This document shows, one piece after another, positions 43,439 to 51,925 of a stretch of DNA of 64,000 nt; position 1 is the stretch's first letter; each line of letters starts with the position of its first letter. The notes beneath the pieces are model-generated. The model had not been told where the DNA came from and did no database searches. It worked only from the letters and a program-made list of their open reading frames with translations. This DNA is from UBA10646 sp046296295 (GTDB lineage: Bacteria; Bacteroidota; Bacteroidia; Chitinophagales; Chitinophagaceae), in the NCBI GenBank assembly GCA_046296295.1, contig JBKBLG010000004.1, positions 62,001 to 126,000 of the forward strand. The letters run 5' to 3'. The position numbers and the translations under genes were made by a program.

Positions 43439-44029
43439 ATGAAATTTTTGTTGTATCCCTTGGTTGCTTTAGCATTATATGCATGCGGCAGCACCAATGC
43501 ACAAAACGAAACTATGAGTAACAGCAACACCACCCCTATTACTGCGCCTGCTGGTGCTAAGAGTATTCATAGCTTTAGTATTAAGGCTATAGATGGTAGC
43601 ACTATCGACTTTAGTAAGTTCAAAGGAAAGAAAATACTGGTAGTTAATACTGCCAGCATGTGCGGCTATACTAAGCAATACGAAGGTTTAGAACAATTGT
43701 ATAAAACCCATAAAGACAAACTAGTAGTGGTTGGCTTTCCGAGTGATAACTTCGGCGGACAAGAATATGGTTCTGATGAAGAAACTGCTGCTTTCTGCAA
43801 AAAGAACTTCGGAGTTAGCTTTCCGCTTACTACACGCGTTAATGTGAAAGGTGCCGATGCTACACCCATATACAAATTCTTAACCAGCAAAGCCGAAAAT
43901 GGTGTGTTAGATGCAACCATTTCTTGGAACTTTTGCAAGTTTATGATTGATGAAGAAGGCCGTGTACTTGAATTTTTTAGCAGTAAGGTTACTCCCAATA
44001 GCGAAGAAATTACGAAGTATTTAAAATAA
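43439..44029 (+). CDS. glutathione peroxidase family lipoprotein
   Basis: Thiol peroxidase of the GPx family with an added N-terminal lipoprotein signal (MKFLLYPLVALALYACGS, Cys near 16). Core: VVNTASMCGYTKQYEGLEQL with the peroxidatic Cys, VVGFPSDNFGGQEYGSDEE with Gln, and ISWNFCKFMIDEEG with Trp. It is a Cys-type enzyme, probably thioredoxin-dependent like most bacterial GPx. The ATG at 43439 directly precedes the signal peptide. It is convergent with engB across a hairpin. Confidence 0.92.
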   Translation: MKFLLYPLVALALYACGSTNAQNETMSNSNTTPITAPAGAKSIHSFSIKAIDGSTIDFSKFKGKKILVVNTASMCGYTKQYEGLEQLYKTHKDKLVVVGFPSDNFGGQEYGSDEETAAFCKKNFGVSFPLTTRVNVKGADATPIYKFLTSKAENGVLDATISWNFCKFMIDEEGRVLEFFSSKVTPNSEEITKYLK

Positions 44030-44033
44030 AAAG

Positions 44034-44047
44034 CATTTACCGTAAGG
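44034..44047. repeat. genome word, CATTTACCGTAAGG
   Basis: Exact copy 5 bp after the peroxidase stop; AAGG faces the hairpin that begins 14 bp on. Confidence 0.85.
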
Positions 44048-44060
44048 TAGCAGGTTTTGA

Positions 44061-44101
44061 AAAAAAGATATGGGGCAGCGAAGCTGCCCCATATCTTTTT
44101 T
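44061..44101. terminator. bidirectional hairpin terminator
   Basis: AAAAAAGATATGGGGCAGC, loop GAA, and an exact 19-bp reverse complement ending in TTTTTT. It separates the convergent peroxidase and engB genes. Confidence 0.9.
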
Positions 44102-44105
44102 GTTA

Positions 44106-44750
44106 CTACGCCTCATGTGCATCATTATACACCCTATCGTTCAGCATTTGAATATGTGCCAACAGCTCTGCCCTACCCACTTTTTTCTCAGCACTTGTAA
44201 TGAAGGTCTGTGGCAAAAACTGCCATGTTGCACGCAAGGCTTCTAAAAATGCTTGCACATGGCGCTGCACTGCACCCGGCTTTTCCTTATCGGCTTTGGT
44301 GAATACTAAAGCAAACGGCACATTCGCAGCACCCAACTGATTCACAAACTCTAGATCAATTTTTTGTGGCTCGTGCCTACTATCAATTAAAACGAATACT
44401 TGTACCAAATTGGGTCGATTACTCAAGTAGTCGGCAATCATTTTTTCCCAAACATCGCGTTGCTTTTGTGCAATTTTAGCGTAACCATACCCTGGTAAGT
44501 CTACCAAATACCAAAAACTACTCGCAGCCTTTTCCGAAGCCTTACTCTCAATCAAAAAATGATTAATCATCTGTGTTTTGCCAGGGTTGGCACTTGTTTT
44601 AGCCAACTTACTGTTATTACACAACATATTAATAAGGCTACTTTTACCCACATTACTCCTACCAATAAAAGCATATTCAGGCTTATCGGCTTTCGGACAG
44701 GTTTTGTACGTGGGGTTCGATATTAAGTACGTAGCTTTTTTCAATAACAT
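44106..44750 (-). CDS. engB: ribosome biogenesis GTPase EngB (YihA/YsxC)
   Basis: Essential GTPase for 50S assembly. G1 GRSNVGKSSLI (near 37), G3 DLPGYG (near 84), and G4 FTKADK (near 147) are all present. The start at 44750 (MLLKKATYLIS) is preferred because homologues begin with this short strand; a further ATG at 44765 is possible. About 214 residues, normal. Confidence 0.93.
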   Translation of the reverse strand: MLLKKATYLISNPTYKTCPKADKPEYAFIGRSNVGKSSLINMLCNNSKLAKTSANPGKTQMINHFLIESKASEKAASSFWYLVDLPGYGYAKIAQKQRDVWEKMIADYLSNRPNLVQVFVLIDSRHEPQKIDLEFVNQLGAANVPFALVFTKADKEKPGAVQRHVQAFLEALRATWQFLPQTFITSAEKKVGRAELLAHIQMLNDRVYNDAHEA

Positions 44751-44786
44751 ACTGCAAAACAACACTATTTAGAGCGAATAGTAACA

Positions 44787-44800
44787 CCTTACGGTAAATG
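44787..44800. repeat. genome word, CCTTACGGTAAATG
   Basis: In the divergent region between engB and the ACP phosphodiesterase gene, 34 bp before the latter. Confidence 0.85.
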
Positions 44801-44833
44801 TATCTACACACTACAAAACACTTATTTTGTAGT

Positions 44834-45430
44834 ATGAACTATTTGGCACATGCCTATTTATCGTTTGGAATGGCCGATGTATTGGTAGGCAATCTCATTA
44901 GCGATTTTGTAAAAGGCAGGCAACAATACACCTACAGCCACCGTATTTGGTGCGGCATTCGCTTGCATAGATTCATAGATACCTATACCGATGCTCACGA
45001 AGCCACAAAGCAAGCCAAAACATACTTACAACCAAGTGCAGGCCGCTACGCTGGTGCTTTTATAGATGTAGTGTACGATCATTTTTTAGCACAACAGTTA
45101 GTAGCTAATAATCAATTACAAACCACAGCCACCTTTTGCTATCAAAGCATATTATTACAACAACCAATATTGCCTGAACGCTTTATATTAATGCTCCCGC
45201 ATATGTTACGGCATAATTGGCTAGGCAACTACCAACATCTTTGGGCCATAGAAAAAAGTTTTGGTGGTATAGTACACCGTAGCAATTACCTCACCGATAG
45301 CAGCCCCGTATATGCCGCATTTGTAACACATTACGATGCACTAAAAACCTGTTATCAAGCTTTTTTTCCGATGATCAATAAAACTGCGGCATCGTTTTTG
45401 GTAGATTGTTTAGCTATGCAGCTATATTAA
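44834..45430 (+). CDS. acpH: acyl carrier protein phosphodiesterase (AcpH-like)
   Basis: Removes 4'-phosphopantetheine from ACP. Diagnostic N-terminus MNYLAHAYLSFG, GNLISDFVKGRQ and GIRLHRFIDTYTDAH (HD-like metal ligands), FIDVVYDHFLAQ. The 198 residues match the family. The ATG at 44834 is chosen because homologues start at MNYLAHA; upstream codons are not conserved. Confidence 0.9.
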   Translation: MNYLAHAYLSFGMADVLVGNLISDFVKGRQQYTYSHRIWCGIRLHRFIDTYTDAHEATKQAKTYLQPSAGRYAGAFIDVVYDHFLAQQLVANNQLQTTATFCYQSILLQQPILPERFILMLPHMLRHNWLGNYQHLWAIEKSFGGIVHRSNYLTDSSPVYAAFVTHYDALKTCYQAFFPMINKTAASFLVDCLAMQLY

Positions 45431-45435
45431 CTTTG
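45406..45435 (+). promoter_or_regulatory. Bacteroidota-type promoter of the DUF2911 gene
   Basis: TTG (45406-45408), 19-bp spacer, TAACTTTG (45428-45435), overlapping the end of acpH; ATG follows 22 bp later. Confidence 0.65.
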
Positions 45436-45457
45436 TAATTCATTTTACATACTATAT

Positions 45458-46018
45458 ATGAAACATTTTATTACTGTACTTGCCGTTGTTATTAGCTTGC
45501 AAAGCTTAGCACAGCAGAAGCCAACCGAAATGGATAAAAGCCCAATGGATGTTAGCTACTGCCCTGCCAACTTCCCAATTCTTAAAATGAATGGTAAGGT
45601 AAAGGATAAAGAAGAACCCATTGCACGTGTATTGTATAGCCGACCTCAAAAAAACGGCCGCCCTATTTTTGGAGGCATTGTTCGCTATGGCGATGTGTGG
45701 CGTTTGGGTGCTAACGAGGCTACTGAAATAGATATTTTCAAGCCGGTTAAAATTGGCAATAAAGTACTACCTAAGGGCCGATACAGCATGTATGCGGTTA
45801 CTTCTGAAAATAAATGGACGATCATTTTCAATGCCGACTGTGATATTTGGGGTTTAGCACATAATGAGCGTAAGGATATTTTAAAAATTGACGTTCCGGT
45901 GGAGCGAACAGACGAAGTAGTAGAAGCTTTTACAATTTATTTTGAGCCTATGAAAGGCGGTAGTAAAATGATGATTTTGTGGGATAATTGTCGTGCGGGT
46001 GTTCCTATGTACTTCTAG
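45458..46018 (+). CDS. DUF2911 secreted protein
   Basis: A 186-residue exported protein with a signal peptide (MKHFITVLAVVISLQSLAQ). The DUF2911 pattern follows: YSRPQKNGRPIFGG, RYGDVWRLGANEATEI and KGRYSMYAV, then WTIIFN and a C-terminal AGVPMYF. The family is common in Bacteroidota; the function is unknown. It has its own promoter and terminator. Confidence 0.88.
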   Translation: MKHFITVLAVVISLQSLAQQKPTEMDKSPMDVSYCPANFPILKMNGKVKDKEEPIARVLYSRPQKNGRPIFGGIVRYGDVWRLGANEATEIDIFKPVKIGNKVLPKGRYSMYAVTSENKWTIIFNADCDIWGLAHNERKDILKIDVPVERTDEVVEAFTIYFEPMKGGSKMMILWDNCRAGVPMYF

Positions 46019-46024
46019 TGTTTG

Positions 46025-46038
46025 CATTTACCGTAAGG
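46025..46038. repeat. genome word, CATTTACCGTAAGG
   Basis: Exact copy 7 bp after the DUF2911 stop; AAGG faces the hairpin at 46056. Confidence 0.85.
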
Positions 46039-46055
46039 TGGGTAACACAATAAGG

Positions 46056-46092
46056 TATTGGAAAGGGTCGCCTTCGGCGACCCTTTCCAATA
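46056..46092. terminator. bidirectional hairpin terminator
   Basis: TATTGGAAAGGGTCGCC, loop TTC, GGCGACCCTTTCCAATA: perfect 17-bp arms between convergent genes. It shares the core GGGTCGCC-TTC-GGCGACCC with the hairpin at 18741. Confidence 0.85.
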
Positions 46093-46097
46093 ATTGA

Positions 46098-46997
46098 TTA
46101 CAAATAACACTGTATCAGCTGATACAAATTACCCTGTGGATGGGCTTTAAACAGTTGCTGCAAAGCCTTTTTATCAATATCCTTCATGCGATGTTGTTGA
46201 ATAATATGCCAGGCTTTTTCGGCCTGTAGCCAATACTTGCGTTCGTTGTGTTGGTTGGTAGCCAGTTGTGCTTCAATTGCCTGAGCCAAATCGGCAATAC
46301 CCTGTTTTTCGCTGGCAACGGTTTTTACAATTTCAACCGTTTTTTGTTGTTGAAATGCCGGAGCCAGCATTTGTCTAAGATTTTTTACAAAGGTATCGGC
46401 ACCGGGGCGGTCGGCCTTATTCACCACAAACAAATCGGCTATTTCCATGAGTCCGGCTTTCATTGTTTGTACTTCATCGCCTGCTTCTGGTACTATGGCT
46501 ACTACCGTACAATCGGCGAGGCCTGCAATTTCTATTTCGCTCTGGCCTACACCAACAGTTTCTACGATTACATAATTAAAACCTGCTTGCTTTACCACAT
46601 CGGTAAGCTCTAAAATTTTCGGATGAAGGCCACCTAAGCTGCCCCTTGTAGCCAAACTCCTAATAAACACATGAGGATGTGTGTACCAATCGTTCATACG
46701 AATACGATCGCCTAGTACTGCTCCCAAATTAAAAGGACTACTCGGATCAACACATAACACTGCAATTCGCTTGCCTGCCTGTACCCAATGGCCAATCAAA
46801 GCATCTACTAAAGTACTTTTACCGGCACCGGGTGGCCCTGTTATACCAATAACAGGCGTACTACTATAAGGCAGTTGTTGTAAATATTCGTTGTAGCCGG
46901 GTACTTCGTTTTCAACCAAACTCAAGGTACGAGCCAAGGCATGAATACTACCTTGCGGTAAATGAGCAATACTTTGAGCAAACAAACTTTGATGCAT
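46098..46997 (-). CDS. meaB: methylmalonyl-CoA mutase-associated GTPase MeaB
   Basis: G3E-type GTPase that loads or protects adenosylcobalamin-dependent methylmalonyl-CoA mutase. P-loop GITGPPGAGKSTLVDAL (near 49-65), VLCVDPSSPFNLGAVLGDRIRM, FIRSLATRGSLGG, VETVGVGQSE, and G4 NKADRPGAD. The 299 residues are normal. The mutase is not in the window. LPQGSIHAL at the start is encoded over a genome word (46951-46964). Confidence 0.93.
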   Translation of the reverse strand: MHQSLFAQSIAHLPQGSIHALARTLSLVENEVPGYNEYLQQLPYSSTPVIGITGPPGAGKSTLVDALIGHWVQAGKRIAVLCVDPSSPFNLGAVLGDRIRMNDWYTHPHVFIRSLATRGSLGGLHPKILELTDVVKQAGFNYVIVETVGVGQSEIEIAGLADCTVVAIVPEAGDEVQTMKAGLMEIADLFVVNKADRPGADTFVKNLRQMLAPAFQQQKTVEIVKTVASEKQGIADLAQAIEAQLATNQHNERKYWLQAEKAWHIIQQHRMKDIDKKALQQLFKAHPQGNLYQLIQCYL

Positions 46998-47005
46998 AAC
47001 AATAA

Positions 47006-47767
47006 CTACTTACCCGCCTGTTGTAAATGATATAATTTGGCGTACTTCAGCAAGGTACTGTAAGCCACCGAACGGGCAATAATAAAACCATTAACACCAT
47101 CTAAAAAGCCACGCTTGATAATATAACCACTTATAAATGCTACCAATGGGTTCAGTACCATTTTAAAAACAGAACTACGCTTGCCTTGTGCATACATGGC
47201 TTTCGCCTGAATGGTGGTGAATTTATTGGTTTGAGCTACCAGCTCTTCTATAGTATGATAGGTATAATGTAAGATATTACCTTGCAAATGCTGTTGCTTG
47301 CCAGCACTGGTAAGTGCCAGTTTATCGTGTGGATTGATGCCGCCCCAGGCTGCTTTTTGCTTACGCACCAATCGTAATTTTCGATCGGGATACCATGTAC
47401 CATGTTTAATAAAACTACCGCAGAAATAATTACTTCTGTTCATGGTATAAGCATCGGCAGTGAAGCCCGCCTGCTTGACAGCAGCTATGCTTTGTAGCAA
47501 TGTTTCATCTAATGCTTCATCGGCATCGAGGCTTAGTACAAATGGGTGGCTTGCTTGCTGAAGGGCAAAGTTCTTTTGCTCAATGTATCCTAAAAATGGC
47601 TGAACAATTACTTTGGCACCAAGTGCCGTTGCAATAGCTGTAGTGTTATCGGTACTATTACTATCTACCACCAATACTTCATCGGCAATGGCTGTAACCG
47701 AACGTATGCAACGCTCAATATTGTTGGCTTCGTTGTATGTAATAATTGCTACCGATAGGTACGCCAT
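47006..47767 (-). CDS. family 2 glycosyltransferase (LPS core type)
   Basis: GT-A fold glycosyltransferase. SVAIITYNEANNIERCIRSV at the start, DEVLVVDSNSTDNT, and the metal-binding LSLDADEAL (near 85). The WaaE/KdtX-like segment GTWYPDRKLRLVRKQKAAWGG and HDKL follow, then a C-terminal hydrophobic stretch. About 253 residues; ATG at 47767 (MAYLSV) chosen. A role in lipopolysaccharide core or O-antigen assembly is inferred from that subfamily. It ends 8 bp before meaB. Confidence 0.88.
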   Translation of the reverse strand: MAYLSVAIITYNEANNIERCIRSVTAIADEVLVVDSNSTDNTTAIATALGAKVIVQPFLGYIEQKNFALQQASHPFVLSLDADEALDETLLQSIAAVKQAGFTADAYTMNRSNYFCGSFIKHGTWYPDRKLRLVRKQKAAWGGINPHDKLALTSAGKQQHLQGNILHYTYHTIEELVAQTNKFTTIQAKAMYAQGKRSSVFKMVLNPLVAFISGYIIKRGFLDGVNGFIIARSVAYSTLLKYAKLYHLQQAGK

Positions 47768-47801
47768 GCACAAATATTTGCTACGAAAATAAGTGGCCTG
47801 C

Positions 47802-48053
47802 TTAGGCTTGCAAAGAATTAATAGCCTCGGCGAGTGCTATATCTTTTACCGTAAGGTTATTACCAGCATCGTGGGTGGTTAACCAAATTTCTACGCTGTT
47901 GTACACGTTCGTCCACAATGGATGGTGTTGCTGTTGCTCGGCCAATAACGCTACCCTTGCCATAAACGCAAATGCCTCGCTGAAGTTAGCAAATTCGAAC
48001 TTGCGGTAAAGTGTGTTTTCTTGTAGCGTCCAATCTGATGGTATTGACTGCAT
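47802..48053 (-). CDS. 4a-hydroxytetrahydrobiopterin dehydratase
   Basis: Pterin-4-alpha-carbinolamine dehydratase (PCD/DCoH), recycling tetrahydropterin cofactor. In 83 residues: F-x-F-x4-EAFAFMARVALLAEQQQHHPLW carries the E-x3-H-H-P-x-W active-site motif, followed by NSVEIWLTTHDAGN and LAEAIN. It is slightly shorter than the usual 95-100. NLTVKD is encoded by a one-base variant of the genome word (47843-47856). Confidence 0.88.
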   Translation of the reverse strand: MQSIPSDWTLQENTLYRKFEFANFSEAFAFMARVALLAEQQQHHPLWTNVYNSVEIWLTTHDAGNNLTVKDIALAEAINSLQA

Positions 48054-48065
48054 GGTATTGTAGTG

Positions 48066-48079
48066 CCTTACGGCAAATA
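48066..48079. repeat. genome word, CCTTACGGCAAATA
   Basis: One-base variant in the 34-bp gap between the IPExxxVDY gene and the dehydratase gene. Confidence 0.75.
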
Positions 48080-48087
48080 TTAACGCA

Positions 48088-48528
48088 TTAAAAAATAAGA
48101 TAACTCTTGTTTTTGAATTTCTCGTGTGTAAGTTCGGTAACTAATTGTACGGATGAAAGTGTTCTGATTTCATCGACAATGGGTTGTATTTGAGCCATAT
48201 CGAAATAATCGCCTTTCATGAGCCACAAAAAATCGAAGTGTTTAAACTCTGGTAGTAAGTACTCGCCTTCGCATTCGTTTTCGTACAAATAATATACGCA
48301 TTGGCTTGCTATTACCCGATGTTCGTACACTAAAAATTTGTATTTACGGCCTCTACGAGCAACCTCAATATGTATATCGGTATTGAGAAAAAAGTTGTAG
48401 CCAAGGGTGTAGTTAAGCTGCCAACAAAATTGATAGTTTTTTTGTGTGGTGAGTATGCCCAATAGGTAGGTATCGTCGAAGAAACGTTCGGTGGTTTCTC
48501 CCATTTCAAGCCTAAAGTGTGTACTCAT
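48088..48528 (-). CDS. IPExxxVDY-family protein
   Basis: A 146-residue soluble protein of a Bacteroidota-restricted family, recognised from FRLEMGE...LLGILTTQKNYQFCWQLN and LLPEFKHFDFLWLMKGD near the C-terminus. The function is unknown. It is the middle gene of a minus-strand run from the M28 peptidase to meaB. Confidence 0.75.
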   Translation of the reverse strand: MSTHFRLEMGETTERFFDDTYLLGILTTQKNYQFCWQLNYTLGYNFFLNTDIHIEVARRGRKYKFLVYEHRVIASQCVYYLYENECEGEYLLPEFKHFDFLWLMKGDYFDMAQIQPIVDEIRTLSSVQLVTELTHEKFKNKSYLIF

Positions 48529-48548
48529 GTGTGTGGGTTATATGGGTA

Positions 48549-50195
48549 TTAGAATACAATGTCAAAAGTTTTTTCTTCGCTACCACGCTTAATTTTAAGC
48601 CGTGTGCTATCGCCTTTTTTAAACTTACTTAAAGCTTGCATGTAACTAGGTACATCTACAAACTGGTATTGGCCTAATTGTAACAAAATATCGCCGGGTT
48701 GTAAGCCTAATTTTTCTCCTAATTTGCCTTTAGTGGCACCTTCAATTCTTACGCCGGTTCCATTGTAGGCATAGTCGGGAATAACGCCTAAACTTACGGT
48801 GAAGCCTACGCCACGCCCCATGTTTTGTTCTCTAGTAGCTGTAAAAGCAAGTTGGCCCTTATCGTTTGTAGCAACAATTATTTTTTCTATTAATGAAATA
48901 ATATCTGCCTCGGCTTGATAGTTAATTTTATCGAAATCGTCGGTAGCCTTGTGGTAATCGGCATGACTGTTAGTGAAGAAAAATAACACAGGAATATTCT
49001 TTCTATAAAAACTTGCATGGTCGCTAGGGCCAGTACCGGCACTATCCCATTTAACCTGAAAAGTATCAATAAGGTTAGGTAAAACTGAACCCCATGTAGG
49101 GCTAGTACCATAACCACCAATGGTTAATTTTTTTGCAGTATCGTAGCGGCCAATCATATCCATGTTAATCATGTAATTAGGTGTGATGTTAATGGTAGGA
49201 TGATCGAGCCAGTATTTACTACCTAATAAACCTAATTCTTCACCTGAAAATGCAATGAATAAATAATTGTTGTTTTTGGCCGGTGCTTGTTGCAAGCGGC
49301 GAGCTAATTCAATAAGTGCGGCAGTACCACTGGCATTATCATCGGCACCGTTATGAATATCGCCTTCGCCATCGAGGGCATTTTTATCTTCGCCCAAGCC
49401 AAGATGGTCGTAGTGTGCACCAATTATAACCGTTGTTGGAGCATTGTTATTTATAAAACCAACAAGGTTGGTAGCATTGCGTTGTTGCAGCGTAAGCTGT
49501 ACACCAGCTTCTATTTTAACGGTGGCAGTAGCATCGGTAAGTTGTGCTGCTAACACACCCTTCTCTGTAATGTACAGTACTGGTACCGCTAGGGCCGGAG
49601 CAGTATCGTTTTTATTGAATAAGATGTTATCAACTGCTTTACCACTATTGTATATTAACACAATGGTAGCTCCTTTTTTAATAGCCTTTTCTGCTGCCTG
49701 ATAAATAGCTGGCATAATAGCAAAATGCGGATTACCAACTTGCTCATCTAATATTTCTTTTGCATCAATAAACCATGCTGCACCACTTTCGTGAATACTC
49801 GCAGCGCCTTCGGTACTAACTTTTGTATTGCCACTAAATGCTAACGGATAAAAGTGTTCGCCCGGTTGCAAAGCTTTACCATTTACCGTAAGGTAAGTTG
49901 TAGTGTGGTTATAGTGCTTGCCTTCATTGATTACAAAAGGTTGCTTAAAGCCTTGCGTACCTTGCGGTAAAAGCTGAAGTTGCTGCCATTGTTGGATGAT
50001 GTAATCGGCAGCAGCAGCCTCGCCGGGGGTGCCTGTACGCCTACCTCCGAAACTATCGCTAGCTAAAATACGAATGTGTTGCTGCAAGTGAGCAATGGTA
50101 GCAGCTCTTTGCTTGGCCATTGCCTTACGTTCTTTTTTGGTTTGTGCAGTTAATGTTAAGGGTAGTAATAATAGCAACAAGAAACGCAGCTTCAT
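48549..50195 (-). CDS. secreted M28 aminopeptidase with PA and PDZ domains
   Basis: Zinc-dependent exopeptidase. Signal peptide MKLRFLLLLLLPLTLTAQ, a PA-type insertion (about 150-245), and the M28 core with GAHYDHLGLGE (Zn His/Asp). NGADDNASGTAALIELAR (bridging Asp), FSGEELGLLGSKYW (catalytic Glu) and the late GPSDHASF His follow. A C-terminal PDZ domain (GVRIEGATKGKLGEKLGLQPGDILLQLG, about 460-548) may aid substrate binding. The ATG at 50195 precedes the signal peptide. Genome words lie in frame at 49880 (YLTVNGK) and 49960. Confidence 0.92.
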   Translation of the reverse strand: MKLRFLLLLLLPLTLTAQTKKERKAMAKQRAATIAHLQQHIRILASDSFGGRRTGTPGEAAAADYIIQQWQQLQLLPQGTQGFKQPFVINEGKHYNHTTTYLTVNGKALQPGEHFYPLAFSGNTKVSTEGAASIHESGAAWFIDAKEILDEQVGNPHFAIMPAIYQAAEKAIKKGATIVLIYNSGKAVDNILFNKNDTAPALAVPVLYITEKGVLAAQLTDATATVKIEAGVQLTLQQRNATNLVGFINNNAPTTVIIGAHYDHLGLGEDKNALDGEGDIHNGADDNASGTAALIELARRLQQAPAKNNNYLFIAFSGEELGLLGSKYWLDHPTINITPNYMINMDMIGRYDTAKKLTIGGYGTSPTWGSVLPNLIDTFQVKWDSAGTGPSDHASFYRKNIPVLFFFTNSHADYHKATDDFDKINYQAEADIISLIEKIIVATNDKGQLAFTATREQNMGRGVGFTVSLGVIPDYAYNGTGVRIEGATKGKLGEKLGLQPGDILLQLGQYQFVDVPSYMQALSKFKKGDSTRLKIKRGSEEKTFDIVF

Positions 50196-50215
50196 GTACA
50201 TTCGGTTTTGTGATA

Positions 50216-50223
50216 CAAAAGTA
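50216..50223 (-). promoter_or_regulatory. -7 box of the M28 peptidase gene
   Basis: Minus strand reads TACTTTTG (TAnnTTTG), 20 bp upstream of the ATG at 50195. No clear -33 partner. Confidence 0.45.
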
Positions 50224-50334
50224 GTTACGCAGTAAGGTAGCACTTTGATAACGTGGAAAATGATTGACCTGTTTTTTAATCTGATAACGAATGTGTATAA
50301 AACGTATTTTGCCGCAGTTTGTTATTACAATTCT

Positions 50335-50976
50335 ATGCTTGCTGCAGTAGTTAAAGGTTTTGTGCTAGGTATTATGCTGAGTATTTCAGTAGGGCCAGTG
50401 ATATTTTCTATCATCAAGCAAAGCATTATTAACGGGCGTAAAGGTGGTTTTTATTTTATTGCTGGTGTTAGCGCAAGCGATATTAGCCTGGTGTTGGTGT
50501 GTAATGTGTTCACCACTTTATTTGGTATGCTAATGGCACACGAAACAACCATTGGGGTTGCTGGTAGTATTTTTTTAGTGGTAATGGGTATTTATACCAT
50601 TTTCTTCAAAAAGTTGCCTGTACCCGATGAGCGTAATAAAGCTGTGAGCTCTAATTTTCGAAAACGAGATGCATTAGCTATATTTTTTAGCGGCTATTTT
50701 ATGAATACCCTTAACCCGGGAGCTTTTTTATTTTGGTTTGCTGCTGGTGCTGCTATTATTGAAGATGCTAATAAAACACCGCATCCATTACCTTATAAAA
50801 TTATTGTGTTCACTACTTGTTTGTTGGTGGTATTATTAGCAGATATTATTAAAGTGCTTTTTGCCGGAAAAATCAGAGAAAAGCTAACCTCGCATGTAAT
50901 GGGTGTTATCAATAAAATATCTGGTTTGATTTTGTTAGGTTTTGGGATGGCTTTAATGCTAAGCATTTTATTATAA
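50335..50976 (+). CDS. LysE-family transporter
   Basis: Six-helix exporter of amino acids or derivatives. GFVLGIMLSISVGPVIFSIIKQSIINGRKGGFYFIAGVSASD is the family N-terminus. A middle GYFMNTLNPGAFLFWFAAG (NP motif) and a final helix follow. The ATG at 50335 is chosen; an earlier ATG at 50245 would add unusual polar residues. 213 residues. The substrate is unknown. The following 357 bp hold only a degraded fragment. Confidence 0.88.
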   Translation: MLAAVVKGFVLGIMLSISVGPVIFSIIKQSIINGRKGGFYFIAGVSASDISLVLVCNVFTTLFGMLMAHETTIGVAGSIFLVVMGIYTIFFKKLPVPDERNKAVSSNFRKRDALAIFFSGYFMNTLNPGAFLFWFAAGAAIIEDANKTPHPLPYKIIVFTTCLLVVLLADIIKVLFAGKIREKLTSHVMGVINKISGLILLGFGMALMLSILL

Positions 50977-51044
50977 GCAATGTATATTATCACTTATTTA
51001 AGTTGCTATTAGTGTTTTGTAGTTTCTGTACATATGTTGTTGGG

Positions 51045-51321
51045 TTAGCAACAAGTAGTAGGGCCGATGTGTTCATACAATATATTTTTTTCAACAAGCC
51101 ATTTTTTTATCATCTGCTGCTGTACGGCGTGGGGTACAGCATAATACTTTGGTGGTAATAAAGTATTTGAGCATCGCGTTTAAATTTGCCGTTAGGCGTA
51201 CCCTATCGTTCAAAGGCTGTACCGGTTCTGCTCGATCGTAATTTTCTAGAGCTGCTTTTATGTAGGGCATACCAACGGTAAATGCCTCATCAACTTTAAC
51301 AAATAGCTGCCATGCAGCCAA
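51045..51321 (-). pseudogene. frameshifted remnant of unknown gene
   Basis: On the minus strand one frame (from 51321, no ATG, preceded by TAG) encodes WQLFVKVDEAFTVGMP and YDRAEPVQPLNDRVRLTANL. Around 51160 protein-like sequence switches to another frame, YYAVPHAVQQQMIKKW then LVEKNILYEHIGPTTCC, ending at 51045. Two adjacent coding-like halves in different frames suggest a decayed gene. LTANL lies over an imperfect genome word at 51182. I do not recognise the family. Confidence 0.35.
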
Positions 51322-51333
51322 CTATATTGCATC

Positions 51334-51909
51334 ATGCGCCAACTACTGCTGATTGTAAATTTTGTTTTAGCTGCTGCTGCAAGTAATGCTCAAAACGATG
51401 TACTCGCTTTTAAAAAGAGGGATAAGCTTATTCAATACTTTAGCACTGATAACGTACTTACCTGTCAACTCGTAGGTGGTACTTGGGTAAGTGGTTACGT
51501 TCGTAAGGTTAAGAAAGATAGTATCACCTTACAAACATTTACCGTAAGGCAAGTTCCTAATTATTTTGGCGTACCTACTATAGATACCGCTTTTTATGCT
51601 CCCATCAAATTTCATTATCGAGAAATCGTTGCATTACCGTTACCGGGCAAGCGTATGTCGCTTACTATAGGCGGTATTCTTAAGGTGGGTGCCCTAGGAT
51701 ATGCAGTGCTTAATGTAATTAATGCAGTTGGGCAACGTGGCGATGTATTTTCACCTGAAAACTTAACAGGTTTAGGCATTGCAGCATTGGCCTTCGGATT
51801 AGGTATTTTGCTCGACCACTTACAACCCGATAAGGCTGTGCTAGGAAAAAAGTATGAACTTTATTACATAACCATGCAGCCACAAAGCACCAACGAAAAA
51901 GTGCAATAG
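51334..51909 (+). CDS. exported protein of unknown function
   Basis: A 191-residue protein with a signal peptide (MRQLLLIVNFVLAAAASNA). A beta-rich region like a small Sm/SH3-type domain (GGTWVSGYVRKVKKDSITLQTFTVRQV) follows, then two hydrophobic helices (SLTIGGILKVGALGYAVLNV, TGLGIAALAFGLGILLDHL) and a short polar tail. I know no assigned function; similar proteins are common in Chitinophagaceae. TFTVRQV is encoded by the genome word (51536-51549). 16 bp upstream of mtgA. Confidence 0.6.
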   Translation: MRQLLLIVNFVLAAAASNAQNDVLAFKKRDKLIQYFSTDNVLTCQLVGGTWVSGYVRKVKKDSITLQTFTVRQVPNYFGVPTIDTAFYAPIKFHYREIVALPLPGKRMSLTIGGILKVGALGYAVLNVINAVGQRGDVFSPENLTGLGIAALAFGLGILLDHLQPDKAVLGKKYELYYITMQPQSTNEKVQ

Positions 51910-51925
51910 CTAATTTCGCCACAGT

